Below, piece after piece: positions 10,807 through 23,064 of a DNA stretch of 64,000 bases. How positions within the stretch are numbered: position 1 is the first letter of the stretch; every line of letters begins with the position of its first letter. The notes beneath the pieces are model-generated. The model was not told the origin of the DNA, made no database searches, and saw nothing but the letters and a program-made list of their open reading frames with translations. Source of the stretch: Hydractinia symbiolongicarpus (Eukaryota; Cnidaria; Hydrozoa; Anthoathecata; Hydractiniidae); contig NC_079877.1 in NCBI RefSeq assembly GCF_029227915.1, forward strand, positions 31,523,851 to 31,587,850, written 5' to 3'. A program made the translations under genes and the position numbers.

Positions 10807-13540
10807 AAGCAATACAACTTAGTAATGTCAGAAGAAAATCTCTAAATACATGTTGGTGCGAATATGTGACGCAACCGTTGCAACTCAAATGGATTGACAC
10901 CGTTAGAAAGTCAATGAAATGTAGCTTTTGAAACTGTCTCTATTTCTTCAGCGCAAACTAACGACTAGGATTCGTCCCACACTAAAAAATGACTTATTTA
11001 TCTTAATGTTTTAATAAAGCGCTACCACAGAGCCCAGTGTAATCGCTGAGTTCCAGCAATCATGTCAAATTAAGAAGAATGTTATTCCTTGGAGAACAAT
11101 TGGCTCATTTTTCACATTTATAAGGTCACAGTCCAGAATCAGTTCAATTAACTCCCTCAGTAAATTGTTTCACTGTTAAAAGCAATACAACTTAGTAATA
11201 TCGGAAGAAAATCACTAAATACATGTTGGTACGAATATGTGACGCAACCGTTGTAACTCAAACGGATTGACACCGTTAGAAAGTCAATGAAATGTAGTTT
11301 TTGAAACTGTCTCTATTTCTTCAGCGCAAACTAACGACTAGGATTCGTCCCACAGTAAAAAATGACTTATTTATCTTAATTCTTTAATAAAGCGCTACCA
11401 CACCGCCCAGTGTAATCGCTGAGTTCCAGCAATCATGTCAAATTAAGAAGAATGTTATTCCTTGGAGAACAGTTGGCTCATTTTTCACATATATAAGGTC
11501 ACAGTCCAGAATCAGTTCAATTAACTCCCTCTGTCAATCGTTTCACTGTTAAAAGCAATACAACTTAGTAATATCGGAAGAAAATCACTAAATACATGTT
11601 GGTACGAATATGTGACACAACCGTTGTAACTCAAACGAATTGACACCGTTAGAAAGTCAATGAAATGTAGTTTTTGAAACTGTCTCTATTTCTTCAGCGC
11701 GAACTAACGGCTAGGATTGGTCCCACAGTAAAAAATGAATTATTTATCTTAATTTTTTAACAAAGCGCTACCACAGAACCTAATGTAATCGCTGTATTCC
11801 AGCAATCATGTCAAATTAGGAAGAATATTATTCCTTGAAGACCAATTGGCTCATTTATCACATTTATAAGGTCATAGTCCAGAATCAGTTTAATTAATTC
11901 CCGCAGTCAATCGTTTCACTGTTAAAAGCAATACAACTTAGTAATGTCAGAAGAAAATCACTAAATACATGTTGGTGCGAATATGTGACGCAACCGTTGC
12001 AACTCAAACGGATTGACACCGTTAGAAAGTCAATGAAATGTAGTTTTTGAAACTGTCTCTATTTCTTCAGCGCGAACTAACGGCTAGGATTGGTCCCACA
12101 GTAAAAAATGACTTATTTATCTTAATTTTTTAACAAAGCGCTACCACAGAGCCTAATGTAATCGCTGTATTCCAGCAATCATATCAAATTAAGAAGAATG
12201 TTATTCCTTGAAGACCATATGGCTCATTTATCACATTTATAAGGTCATAGTCCAGAATCAGTTTAATTAATTCCCACAGTCAATCGTTTCACTGTTAAAA
12301 GCAATACAACTTAGTAATGTCAGAAGAAAATCTCTAAATACATGTTGGTGCGAATATGTGACGCAACCGTTGCAACTCAAATGGATTGACACCGTTAGAA
12401 AGTCAATGAAATGTAGCTTTTGAAACTGTCTCTATTTCTTCAGCGCAAACTAACGACTAGGATTCGTCCCACACTAAAAAATGACTTATTTATCTTAATG
12501 TTTTAATAAAGCGCTACCACAGAGCCCAGTGTAATCGCTGAGTTCCAGCAATCATGTCAAATTAAGAAGAATGTTATTCCTTGGAGAACAATTGGCTCAT
12601 TTTTCACATTTATAAGGTCACAGTCCAGAATCAGTTCAATTAACTCCCTCAGTAAATTGTTTCACTGTTAAAAGCAATACAACTTAGTAATATCGGAAGA
12701 AAATCACTAAATACATGTTGGTACGAATATGTGACGCAACCGTTGTAACTCAAACGGATTGACACCGTTAGAAAGTCAATGAAATGTAGTTTTTGAAACT
12801 GTCTCTATTTCTTCAGCGCAAACTAACGACTAGGATTCGTCCCACAGTAAAAAATGACTTATTTATCTTAATTCTTTAATAAAGCGCTACCACACCGCCC
12901 AGTGTAATCGCTGAGTTCCAGCAATCATGTCAAATTAAGAAGAATGTTATTCCTTGGAGAACAGTTGGCTCATTTTTCACATATATAAGGTCACAGTCCA
13001 GAATCAGTTCAATTAACTCCCTCTGTCAATCGTTTCACTGTTAAAAGCAATACAACTTAGTAATATCGGAAGAAAATCACTAAATACATGTTGGTACGAA
13101 TATGTGACACAACCGTTGTAACTCAAACGAATTGAAACCGTTAGAAAGTCAATGAAATGTAGTTTTTGAAACTGTCTCTATTTCTTCAGCGCGAACTAAC
13201 GGCTAGGATTGGTCCCACAGTAAAAAATGAATTATTTATCTTAATTTTTTAACAAAGCGCTACCACAGAACCTAATGTAATCGCTGTATTCCAGCAATCA
13301 TGTCAAATTAGGAAGAATATTATTCCTTGAAGACCAATTGGCTCATTTATCACATTTATAAGGTCATAGTCCAGAATCAGTTTAATTAATTCCCGCAGTC
13401 AATCGTTTCACTGTTAAAAGCAATACAACTTAGTAATGTCAGAAGAAAATCACTAAATACATGTTGGTGCGAATATGTGACGCAACCGTTGCAACTCAAA
13501 CGGATTGACACCGTTAGAAAGTCAATGAAATGTAGCTTTT
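10560..13540. repeat. 4-monomer tandem duplication, 1,492-bp period, with a crossover hybrid at ~12.0 kb
   Basis: Monomers 10807, 11180, 11553 and 11926 correspond to 12299, 12672, 13045 and 13418. The third and fourth carry private marks (ctctgtcaatc, caccgcccag, ttaggaagaatatt, cccgcagtc). Monomer 11926 is a hybrid. Its left part matches 13418 (aatgtcagaag, gttggtgcg, gttgcaactc). Its right part matches the right part of 10434 (catatcaaatt, gaccatatgg). The switch falls between about 12,000 and 12,045. This is what an unequal crossover between 13418-like and 10434-like monomers would leave, duplicating the four monomers in between. Confidence 0.88.
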
Positions 13541-14163
13541 GAAACTGTCTCTATTTCTTCAGCGCGAAATAACGACTAGGATTCGTCCCACAGTAAAAAA
13601 TGACTTATTTATCTTAATTTTTTAATAAAGCGCTACCACAGAGCCCAGTGTAATCGCTGAGTTCCAGCAATCATGTCAAATTAAGAAGAAAGTTATTCCT
13701 TGGAGAACAATTGGCTCATTTATCACATTTATAAGGTCAAAGTCGAAAATCAGATCAGGTAAGTCCCACAGTCAAACGTTTCAATGCTAAAAGAGATTCA
13801 ACCTAGCAATATCCGAATACTATCGCTAAATTCATGTGGGGACGAATATGTGACGCAACCGTTGGAACTCAAACGGATTGATACCGTTAGAAAGTCAATG
13901 AAATGTAGTTTTTGAAACTGTCGCTATTTCTTTAGCGCGCGAAAACGGCTATGATTGTTCCCACAGTAAAAAATGACTTATTTACTTAAATTTTTAAATG
14001 AAGCGCTACCACAGCGCGCAGTGTAATCGCTGAGTTCGGGCAATCATGTCAAATTAAGAAGATTGTTATTTCTTGGAGTCCAGTAGGCTCACTTATCACA
14101 TTTATAAGGTCACAGCCCAAAGTTAGTTCAATTAAGTTGCACAGTCAATCGCTTCACTGTTAA

Positions 14164-14508
14164 AAGCGATACAACTTAGTAATATCGGGAGAAAATCACT
14201 AAATACATGTTGGTACGAATATGTGAAGCAACCGTTGTAACTCAAACGGATTGACACAGTGAGAAAATTAATGAAATGTAGTTTTTGAAACTGACTATAT
14301 TTCTTCAGCGCGAACTACTGGCTAGGATTGTTCCGACAGTTAATAAAGCGCTACCACAGCACCCAGTGTAATCGCTGAGTTCCAGCAATCATGTCAAATT
14401 AAGAAGAATTTTATTTCTTGTAGTCAAACTGGCTCATTTATCACATTAATAAGGTCACATTCCAGAATCAGTTCAATTAATTCCCACAGCCAATCGTTTC
14501 ACTGTTAA
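14164..14508. repeat. Short satellite monomer, 345 bp (28-bp deletion)
   Basis: The copy lacks 28 bp around 14,340: cgacagt joins directly to taataaagcgc, losing the gacttatttatc and T-run segment. Both break ends carry taa, which is consistent with deletion between short direct repeats. The flanking words (gacacagtgagaaaatt, ctggctagg, gttccgacagt) tie it to the full-length type b monomers at 30,464, 36,053 and 43,485. Confidence 0.85.
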
Positions 14509-15627
14509 AAGCAATACAACTTAGTGATATCGGAAGAAAATAACTAAATACATGTTGGTACGAATATGTGACGCAACCGTTGTAACTCAAACAGATTGAC
14601 ACCGTTAGAAAGTCAATGAAATGTAGTTTTTGAAACTGTCTCTATTTCTTCAGCGCGAACTAACGACTAGTATTCGTCCCACAGTAAAAAATGACTTATT
14701 TATCTTAATTTTTTAATAAAGCGCTAGCACAGCGCCCAGTGTAATCGCTGAGTTCCAGCAATCATGTCAAATTAAGAAGAATGTTATTCCTTGGGGAACA
14801 ATTGGCTCATTTTTCACATTTATAAGTTCACAGTCCAGAATCAGTTCAATTAACTCCCTCAGTCAATCGTTTCACTGTTAAAAGCAATACAACTTAGTAA
14901 TATCGGAAGAAAATCACTAAATACATGTTGGTACGAATATGTGACGCAACCGTTGTAACTCAAACGGATTGACACCGTTAGAAAGTCAATGAAATGTAGT
15001 TTTTGAAACTGTCTCTATTTCTTCAGCGCGAACTAAAGTGTAGGATTCGTCCCACAGTAAAAAATGACTTATTTATCTTAATTTTTTAATAAAGCGCTAC
15101 CACAGAGCCCAGTGTAATCGCTGAGTTCCAGCAATCATGTCAAATTAAGAAGAAAGTTATTCCTTGGAGAACAATTGGCTCATTTATCACATTTATAAGG
15201 TCAAAGTCGAAAATCAGATCAGTTAAGTCACACAGTCAAACGTTTCACTGCTAAAAGCGATTCAACCTAGTAATATCCGAATACTATCGCTAAATTCATG
15301 TGGGGACGAATATGTGACGCAACCGTTGGAACTCAAACGGATTGATACCGTTAGAAAGTCAATGAAATGTAGTTTTTGAAACTGTCGCTATTTCTTCAGC
15401 GCGCGAAAACGGCTATGATTGTTCCCACAGTAAAAAATGACTTATTTACTTAAATTTTTAAATGAAGCGCTACCACAGCGCGCAGTGTAATCGCTGAGTT
15501 CCGGCAATCATGTCAAATTAAGAAGATTGTTATTTCTTGGAGTCCAGTAGGCTCACTTATCACATTTATAAGGTCACAGCCCAAAGTTAGTTCAATTAAG
15601 TTGCACAGTCAATCGCTTCACTGTTAA

Positions 15628-15971
15628 AAGCGATACAACTTAGTAATATCGGAAAAATTAACTAAATACATGTTGGTACGAATATGTGAAGCAACCGTTG
15701 TAACTCAAACGGATTGACACAGTGAGAAAATTAATGAAATGTAGTTTTTGAAACTGACTATATTTCTTCAGCGCGAACTACTGGCTAGGATTGTTCCGAC
15801 AGTTAATAAAGCGCTACCACAGCGCCCAGTGTAATCGCTGAGTTCCGGCAATCATGTCAAATTAAGAAGAATGTTATTCCTTGGAGAACAATTAGCTCAT
15901 TTTTCACATTTATAAGGTCACAGTCCAGAATCAGTTCAATTAACTCCCTCAGTAAATCGTTTCAATGTTAA
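15628..15971. repeat. Short satellite monomer, 344 bp (same 28-bp deletion)
   Basis: It carries the same cgacagt/taataaag junction as the copy at 14,164 plus one more missing base in cggaaaaattaac. The shared junction shows descent from one deletion event. Its right half (ccggcaatc, ccttggagaacaattagc) differs from that of the 14,164 copy, so a recombination switch lies after about 15,815. Confidence 0.85.
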
Positions 15972-18957
15972 AAGCAATACAACTTAGTAATATCGGAAGA
16001 AAATCACTAAATACATGTTGGTACGAATATGTGACGCAACCGTTGTAACTCAAACGGATTAACACCGTTAGAAAATCAATGAAATGTAGTTTTTGAAACT
16101 GTCTCTATTTCTTCAGCGCGAACTAACGGCTAGGATAGGTCCCACAGTAAAAAATCACTTATTTATCTTAATTTTTTAATAAAGCGCTACCACAGCGCTC
16201 AGTGTAATCGCTGAGTTCCGGCAATCATGTCAATTTAAGAAGAATGTTATTCCTTGGAGAACAATTGGCTCATTTTTCACATTTATAAGGTCACAGTCCA
16301 GAATCAGTTCAATTAACTCCCTCAGTCAATCGTTTCACTGTGAAAAGCAATACAACTTAGTAATATCGGAAGAAAATCATTAAATACATGTTGGTACGAA
16401 TATGTGAGGCAACCGTTGTAACTCAAACGGATTGACACCGTTAGAAAGTCAATGAAATGTAGTTTTTGAAACTGTCTCTATTTCTTCAGCGCAAACTAAC
16501 GACTAGGATTCGTCCCACAGTAAAAAATGACTTATTTATCTTAATTTTTTAATAAAGCGCTACCACAGAGCCCAGTGTAATCGCTGAGTTCCAGCAATCA
16601 TGTCAAATTAAGAAAAAAGTTATTCCTTGCAGAACAATTGGCTCATTCATCACATTTATAAGGTCACAGTCCAGAATCAGTTCAATTAATTCCCACAGTC
16701 AATCGTTTTACTGTTAAAAGCAATACAACTTAGTAATATCGGAAGAAAATAACTAAATACATGTTGGTACGAATATGTGACGCAACCGTTGTAACTCAAA
16801 CGGATTGACACCGTTAGAAAGTCAATGAAACCTAATTTTTGAAACTGTCTCTATTTCTTCAGCGCAAACTAACGACTAGGATTCGTCCCACAGTAAAAAA
16901 TGACTTATTTATCTTAATTTTTTAATAAAGCGCTACCACAGCGCCCAGTGTAATCGCTGAGTTCCAGCAATCATGTCAAATTAAGAAGAATGTTATTCCT
17001 TGGAGAACAGTTGGCTCATTTTTCACATTTATAAGGTCACAGTCCAGAATCAGTTCAATTAACTCCCTCAGTTAATCGTTTCACTGTTAAAAGCAATACA
17101 ACTTAGTAATATCGGAAGAAAATCACTAAATACATGTTGGTACGAATATGTGACGCAACCGTTGTAACTCAAACGAATTGACACCGTTAGGAAGTCAATG
17201 AAATGTAGTTTTTGAAACTGTTTCTATTTCTTAAGTGCAAACTAACGACTAGGATTCATCCCACATTAAAAAAATGACTTATTTATCTTAATTTTTTAAT
17301 AAAGCGCTACCACAGCGCCCAGTGTAAACGCTGAGTTCCAGCAATCATGGCAAATTAAGAAGAATGTTATTCCTTGGAGAACAGTTGGCTCATTTTTCAC
17401 ATTTATAAGGTCACAGTCCAGAATCAGTTCAATTAACTCCCTCAGTAAATCGTTTCAATGTTAAAAGCAATACAACTTAGTAATATCGGAAGAAAATCAC
17501 TAAATACATGTTGGAACGAATATGTGACGCAACCGTTGTAACTTAAACGGATTGACACCGTTAGAAAATCAATGAAATGTAGTTTTTGAAACTGTCTCTA
17601 TTTCTTCAGCACGAACTAACGGCTAGGATAGGTCCCACAGTAAAAAATCACTTATTTATCTTAATTTTTTAATAAAGCGCTACCACAGCGCTCAGTGTAA
17701 TCGCTGAGTTCCGGCAATCATGTCAAATTAAGAAGAATGTTATTCCTTGGAGAACAATTGGCTCATTTTTCACATTTATAAGGTCACAGTCCAGAATCAG
17801 TTCAATTAACTCCCTCAGTCAATCGTTTCACTGTGAAAAGCAATACAACTTAGTAATATCAGAAGAAAATCATTAAATACATGTTGGTTCGAATATGTGA
17901 GGCAACCGTTGTAACTCAAACGGATTGACACCGTTAGAAAGTCAATGAAATGTAGTTTTTGAAACTGTCTCTATTTCTTCAGCGCAAACTAACGACTAGG
18001 ATTCGTCCCACAGTAAAAAATGACTTATTTATCTTAATTTTTTAATAAAGCGCTACCACAGAGCCCAGTGTAATCGCTGAGTTCCAGCAATCATGTCAAA
18101 TTAAGAAGAAAGTTATTCCTTGCAGAACAATTGGCTCATTCATCACATTTATAAGGTCACAGTCCAGAATCAGTTCAATTAATTCCCACAGTCAATCGTT
18201 TTACTGTTAAAAGCAATACAACTTAGCAATATCGGAAGAAAATAACTAAATACATGTTGGTACGAATATGTGACGCAACCGTTGTAACTCAAACGGATTG
18301 ACACCGTTAGAAAGTCAATGAAACCTAATTTTTGAAACTGTCTCTATTTCTTCAGCGCAAACTAACGACTAGGATTCGTCCCACAGTAAAAAATGACTTA
18401 TTTATCTTAATTTTTTAATAAAGCGCTACCACAGCGCCCAGTGTAATCGCTGAGTTCCAGCAATCATGTCAAATTAAGAAGAATGTTATTCCTTGGAGAA
18501 CAATTGGCTCATTTTTCACATTTATAAGGTCACAGTCCAGAATCAGTTCAATTAACTCCCTCAGTTAATCGTTTCACTGTTAAAAGCAATACAACTTAGT
18601 AATATCGGAAGAAAATCACTAAATACATGTTGGTACGAATATGTGACGCAACCGTTGTAACTCAAACGAATTGACACCGTTAGGAAGTCAATGAAATGTA
18701 GTTTTTGGAACTGTTTCTATTTCTTAAGTGCAAACTAACGACTAGGATTCGTCCCACAGTAAAAAAATGACTTATTTATCTTAATTTTTTAATAAAGCGC
18801 TACCACAGCGCCCAGTGTAATCGCTGAGTTCCAGCAATCATGGCAAATTAAGAAGAATGTTATTCCTTGGAGAACAGTTTGCTCATTTTTCACATTTATA
18901 AGGTCACAGTCCAGAATCAGTTCAATTAACTCCCTCAGTCAATCGTTTCACTGTTAA
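15972..18957. repeat. 4-monomer tandem duplication, 1,493-bp period
   Basis: Monomers 15972, 16345, 16718 and 17091 correspond to 17465, 17838, 18211 and 18584. Shared private variants: ggctaggataggtcc with aaaatcactt; gtgaggcaacc with cattaaatac and gaaaagcaat; gaaacctaatttttg; gttaggaagtc with ttcttaagtgc. Small differences between copies include atatcgg/atatcag and gttggtac/gttggttc. The last monomer is also the first member of the 6-monomer unit that follows, so the two duplications overlap. Confidence 0.9.
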
Positions 18958-21900
18958 AAGCAATACAACTTAGTAATATCGGAAGAAAATCACTAAATAC
19001 ATGTTGGTACGAATATGTGACGCAACCGTTGTAACTCAAACGAATTGACACCGTTAGAAAGTCAATGAAATGTAGTTTTTGAAACTGTCTCTATTTCTTC
19101 AGCGCGAACTAACGGCTAGGATTGGTCCCACAGTAAAAAATGACTTATTTATCTTAATTTTTTAATAAAGCGCTACCACAGCGCCCAGTGTAATCGCTGA
19201 GTTCCAACAATCATGTCAAATTAAGAATAATGTTATTCCTTGGAGAACAATTGGCTCATTTTTCACATTTATAAGGTCACAGTCCAGAATCAGTTCAATT
19301 AACTCCCTCAGTCAATCGTTTCACTGTTAATAGCAATACAACTTAGTAATATCGGAAGAAAATCACTAAATACATGTTGGTACGAATATGTGACGCAACC
19401 GTTGTAACTCAAACGAATTGACACCGTCAGGAAGTCAATGAAATGTAGTTTTTGAAACTGTCTCTATTTCTTCAGCGCAAACTAACGACTAGGATTCGTC
19501 CCACATTAAAAAAATGACTTATTTATCTTAATTTTTTAATAAAGCGCTACCACAGCGCCCAGTGTAATCGCTGAGTTCCAGCAATCATGGCAAATTAAGA
19601 AGAATGTTATTCCTTGGAGAACAGTTGGCTCATTTTTCACATTTATAAGGTCACAGTCCAGAATCAGTTCAATTAACTCCCTCAGTCAATCGTTTCACTG
19701 TTAAAAGCAATACAACTTAGTAATATCGGAAGAAAATCACTAAATACATGTTGGTACGAATATGTGACGCAACCGTTGTAACTCAATCGGATTGACACCG
19801 TTAGAAAGTCAATGAAATGTAGTTTTTGAAACTGTCTCTATTTCTTCAGCGCAAACTAACGACTAGGATTCGTCCCACAGTAAAAAAATGACTTATTTAT
19901 CTTAATTTTTTAATAAAGCGCTACCACAGCGCCCAGTGTAATCGCTGAGTTCCAGCAATCATGGCAAATAAAGAAGAATGTTATTCCTTGGAGAACAGTT
20001 GGCTCATTTTTCACATTTATAAGGTCACAGTCCAGAATCAGTTCAATTAACTCCCTCAGTCAATCGTTTCACTGTAAAAAGCAATACAACTTAGTAATAT
20101 CGGAAGAAAATCACTAAATACATGTTGGTACGAATATGTGACGCAACCGTTGTAACTCAAACGGATTGACACCGTTAGAAAGTCAATGAAATGTAGTTTT
20201 TGAAACTGTCTCTATTTCTTCAGCGCGAACTAACCGCTAGGATTCGCCCCACAGTAAAAAAATGACTTATTTATCTTAATTTTTTAATAAAGCGCAACCA
20301 CAGCGCCCAGTGTAATCGCTGAGTTCCAGCAATCATGGCAAATTAAGAAGAATGTTATTCCTTGGAGACCAGTTGGCTCATTTATCACATTTATAAGGTC
20401 ACAGTCCAGAATCAGTTTAAATAATTCCCACAGTCAATCGTTTCACTGTTAAAAGCAATACAACTTAGTAATATCGGAAGAAAATAACTAAATACATATT
20501 GGTACGAATATGTGACGCAACCGTTGTAACTCAAACGGATTGACACCGTTAGAAAGTCAATGAAATCTAGTTTTTGAAACTGTCTCTATTTCTTCAGCGC
20601 AAACTAACGACTAGGATTCCTCCCACAGTAAAAAATGACTTATTTATCTTAATTTTTTAATAAAGCGCTACCACAGCGCCCCGTGTAATCGCTGAGTTCC
20701 AGCAATCATGTCAAATTAAGAAGAATGTTATTCCTTGGAGAACAATTGGCTCATTTTTCACATTTATAAGGTCACAGTCCAGAATCAGTTCAATTAACTC
20801 CCTCAGTCAATCTTTCACTGTTAAAAGCAATACAACTTAGTAATATCGGAAGAAAATCACTAAATACATGTTGGTACGAATATGTGACGCAACCGTTGTA
20901 ACTCAAACGAATTGACACCGTTAGGAAGTCAATGAAATGTAGTTTTTGGAACTGTTTCTATTTCTTAAGTGCAAACTAACGACTAGGATTCGTCCCACAG
21001 TAAAAAAATGACTTATTTATCTTAATTTTTTAATAAAGCGCTACCACAGCGCCCAGTGTAATCGCTGAGTTCCAGCAATCATGGCAAATTAAGAAGAATG
21101 TTATTCCTTGGAGAACAGTTTGCTCATTTTTCACATTTATAAGGTCACAGTCCAGAATCAGTTCAATTAACTCCCTCAGTCAATCGTTTCACTGTTAAAA
21201 GCAATACAACTTAGTAATATCGGAAGAAAATCACTAAATACATGTTGGTACGAATATGTGACGCAACCGTTGTAACTCAAACGAATTGACACCGTTAGAA
21301 AGTCAATGAAATGTAGTTTTTGAAACTGTCTCTATTTCTTCAGCGCGAACTAACGGCTAGGATTGGTCCCACAGTAAAAAATGACTTATTTATCTTAATT
21401 TTTTAATAAAGCGCTACCACAGCGCCCAGTGTAATCGCTGAGTTCCAACAATCATGTCAAATTAAGAATAATGTTATTCCTTGGAGAACAATTGGCTCAT
21501 TTTTCACATTTATAAGGTCACAGTCCAGAATCAGTTCAATTAACTCCCTCAGTCAATCGTTTCACTGTTAATAGCAATACAACTTAGTAATATCGGAAGA
21601 AAATCACTAAATACATGTTGGTACGAATATGTGACGCAACCGTTGTAACTCAAACGAATTGACACCGTCAGGAAGTCAATGAAATGTAGTTTTTGAAACT
21701 GTCTCTATTTCTTCAGCGCAAACTAACGACTAGGATTCGTCCCACATTAAAAAAATGACTTATTTATCTTAATTTTTTAATAAAGCGCTACCACAGCGCC
21801 CAGTGTAATCGCTGAGTTCCAGCAATCATGGCAAATTAAGAAGAATGTTATTCCTTGGAGAACAGTTGGCTCATTTTTCACATTTATAAGGTCACAGTCC

Positions 21901-23064
21901 AGAATCAGTTCAATTAACTCCCTCAGTCAATCGTTTCACTGTTAAAAGCAATACAACTTAGTAATATCGGAAGAAAATCACTAAATACATGTTGGTACGA
22001 ATATGTGACGCAACCGTTGTAACTCAATCGGATTGACACCGTTAGAAAGTCAATGAAATGTAGTTTTTGAAACTGTCTCTATTTCTTCAGCGCAAACTAA
22101 CGACTAGGATTCGTCCCACAGTAAAAAAATGACTTATTTATCTTAATTTTTTAATAAAGCGCTACCACAGCGCCCAGTGTAATCGCTGAGTTCCAGCAAT
22201 CATGGCAAATAAAGAAGAATGTTATTCCTTGGAGAACAGTTGGCTCATTTTTCACATTTATAAGGTCACAGTCCAGAATCAGTTCAACTAACTCCCTCAG
22301 TCAATCGTTTCACTGTAAAAAGCAATACAACTTGTAATATCGGAAGAAAATCACTAAATACATGTTGGTACGAATATGTGACGCAACCGTTGTAACTCAA
22401 ACGGATTGACACCGTTAGAAAGTCAATGAAATGTAGTTTTTGAAACTGTCTCTATTTCTTCAGCGCGAACTAACCGCTAGGATTCGCCCCACAGTAAAAA
22501 AATGACTTATTTATCTTAATTTTTTAATAAAGCGCAACCACAGCGCCCAGTGTAATCGCTGAGTTCCAGCAATCATGGCAAATTAAGAAGAATGTTATTC
22601 CTTGGAGACCAGTTGGCTCATTTATCACATTTATAAGGTCACAGTCCAGAATCAGTTTAAATAATTCCCACAGTCAATCGTTTCACTGTTAAAAGCAATA
22701 CAACTTAGTAATATCGGAAGAAAATAACTAAATACATATTGGTACGAATATGTGACGCAACCGTTGTAACTCAAACGGATTGACACCGTTAGAAAGTCAA
22801 TGAAATCTAGTTTTTGAAACTGTCTCTATTTCTTCAGCGCAAACTAACGACTAGGATTCATCCCACAGTAAAAAATGACTTATTTATCTTAATTTTTTAA
22901 TAAAGCGCTACCACAGCGCCCCGTGTAATCGCTGAGTTCCAGCAATCATGTCAAATTAAGAAGAATGTTATTCCTTGGAGAACAATTGGCTCATTTTTCA
23001 CATTTTTAAGGTCACAGTCCAGAATCAGTTCAATTAACTCCCTCAGTCAATCTTTCACTGTTAA
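18584..23064. repeat. 6-monomer tandem duplication, 2,241-bp period
   Basis: Monomers 18584, 18958, 19331, 19705, 20079 and 20453 are repeated as 20825, 21199, 21572, 21946, 22320 and 22693. Every matching pair is 2,240-2,241 bp apart. Shared private marks: tttttggaactgtttc with cttaagtgc; gaacagtttgctc; ttaatagcaat at the start of the third; accgtcaggaag; caatcatggcaaataaag; gattcgccccac and gcgcaaccacagcgc; cgccccgtgtaatc. About four differences are visible: caattaac/caactaac, cttagtaat/cttgtaat, gattcctcc/gattcatcc and cacatttataag/cacatttttaag. The duplication is recent. Confidence 0.93.

Larger units (their letters stand above)
13791..15971. repeat. Module with short (344-345 bp) monomers, 1,464-bp period
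   Basis: Monomer starts are 13791, 14164, 14509, 14882, 15255 and 15628. Monomers 13791 and 15255 are a divergent type (gattcaacctag, ccgaatactatcgc, catgtggggacg, gttggaactc, ggattgatacc, cgcgcgaaaacgg). Each is followed by a short monomer (14164 and 15628). The right part of the monomer before each also matches (gtcaaagtcgaaaatcag), so homology covers about 13.6-14.35 kb and 15.06-15.8 kb. These are the first aagcgat-type copies in an otherwise aagcaat region. They resemble the modules at 26-28 kb, which suggests transfer within the array. Confidence 0.85.
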
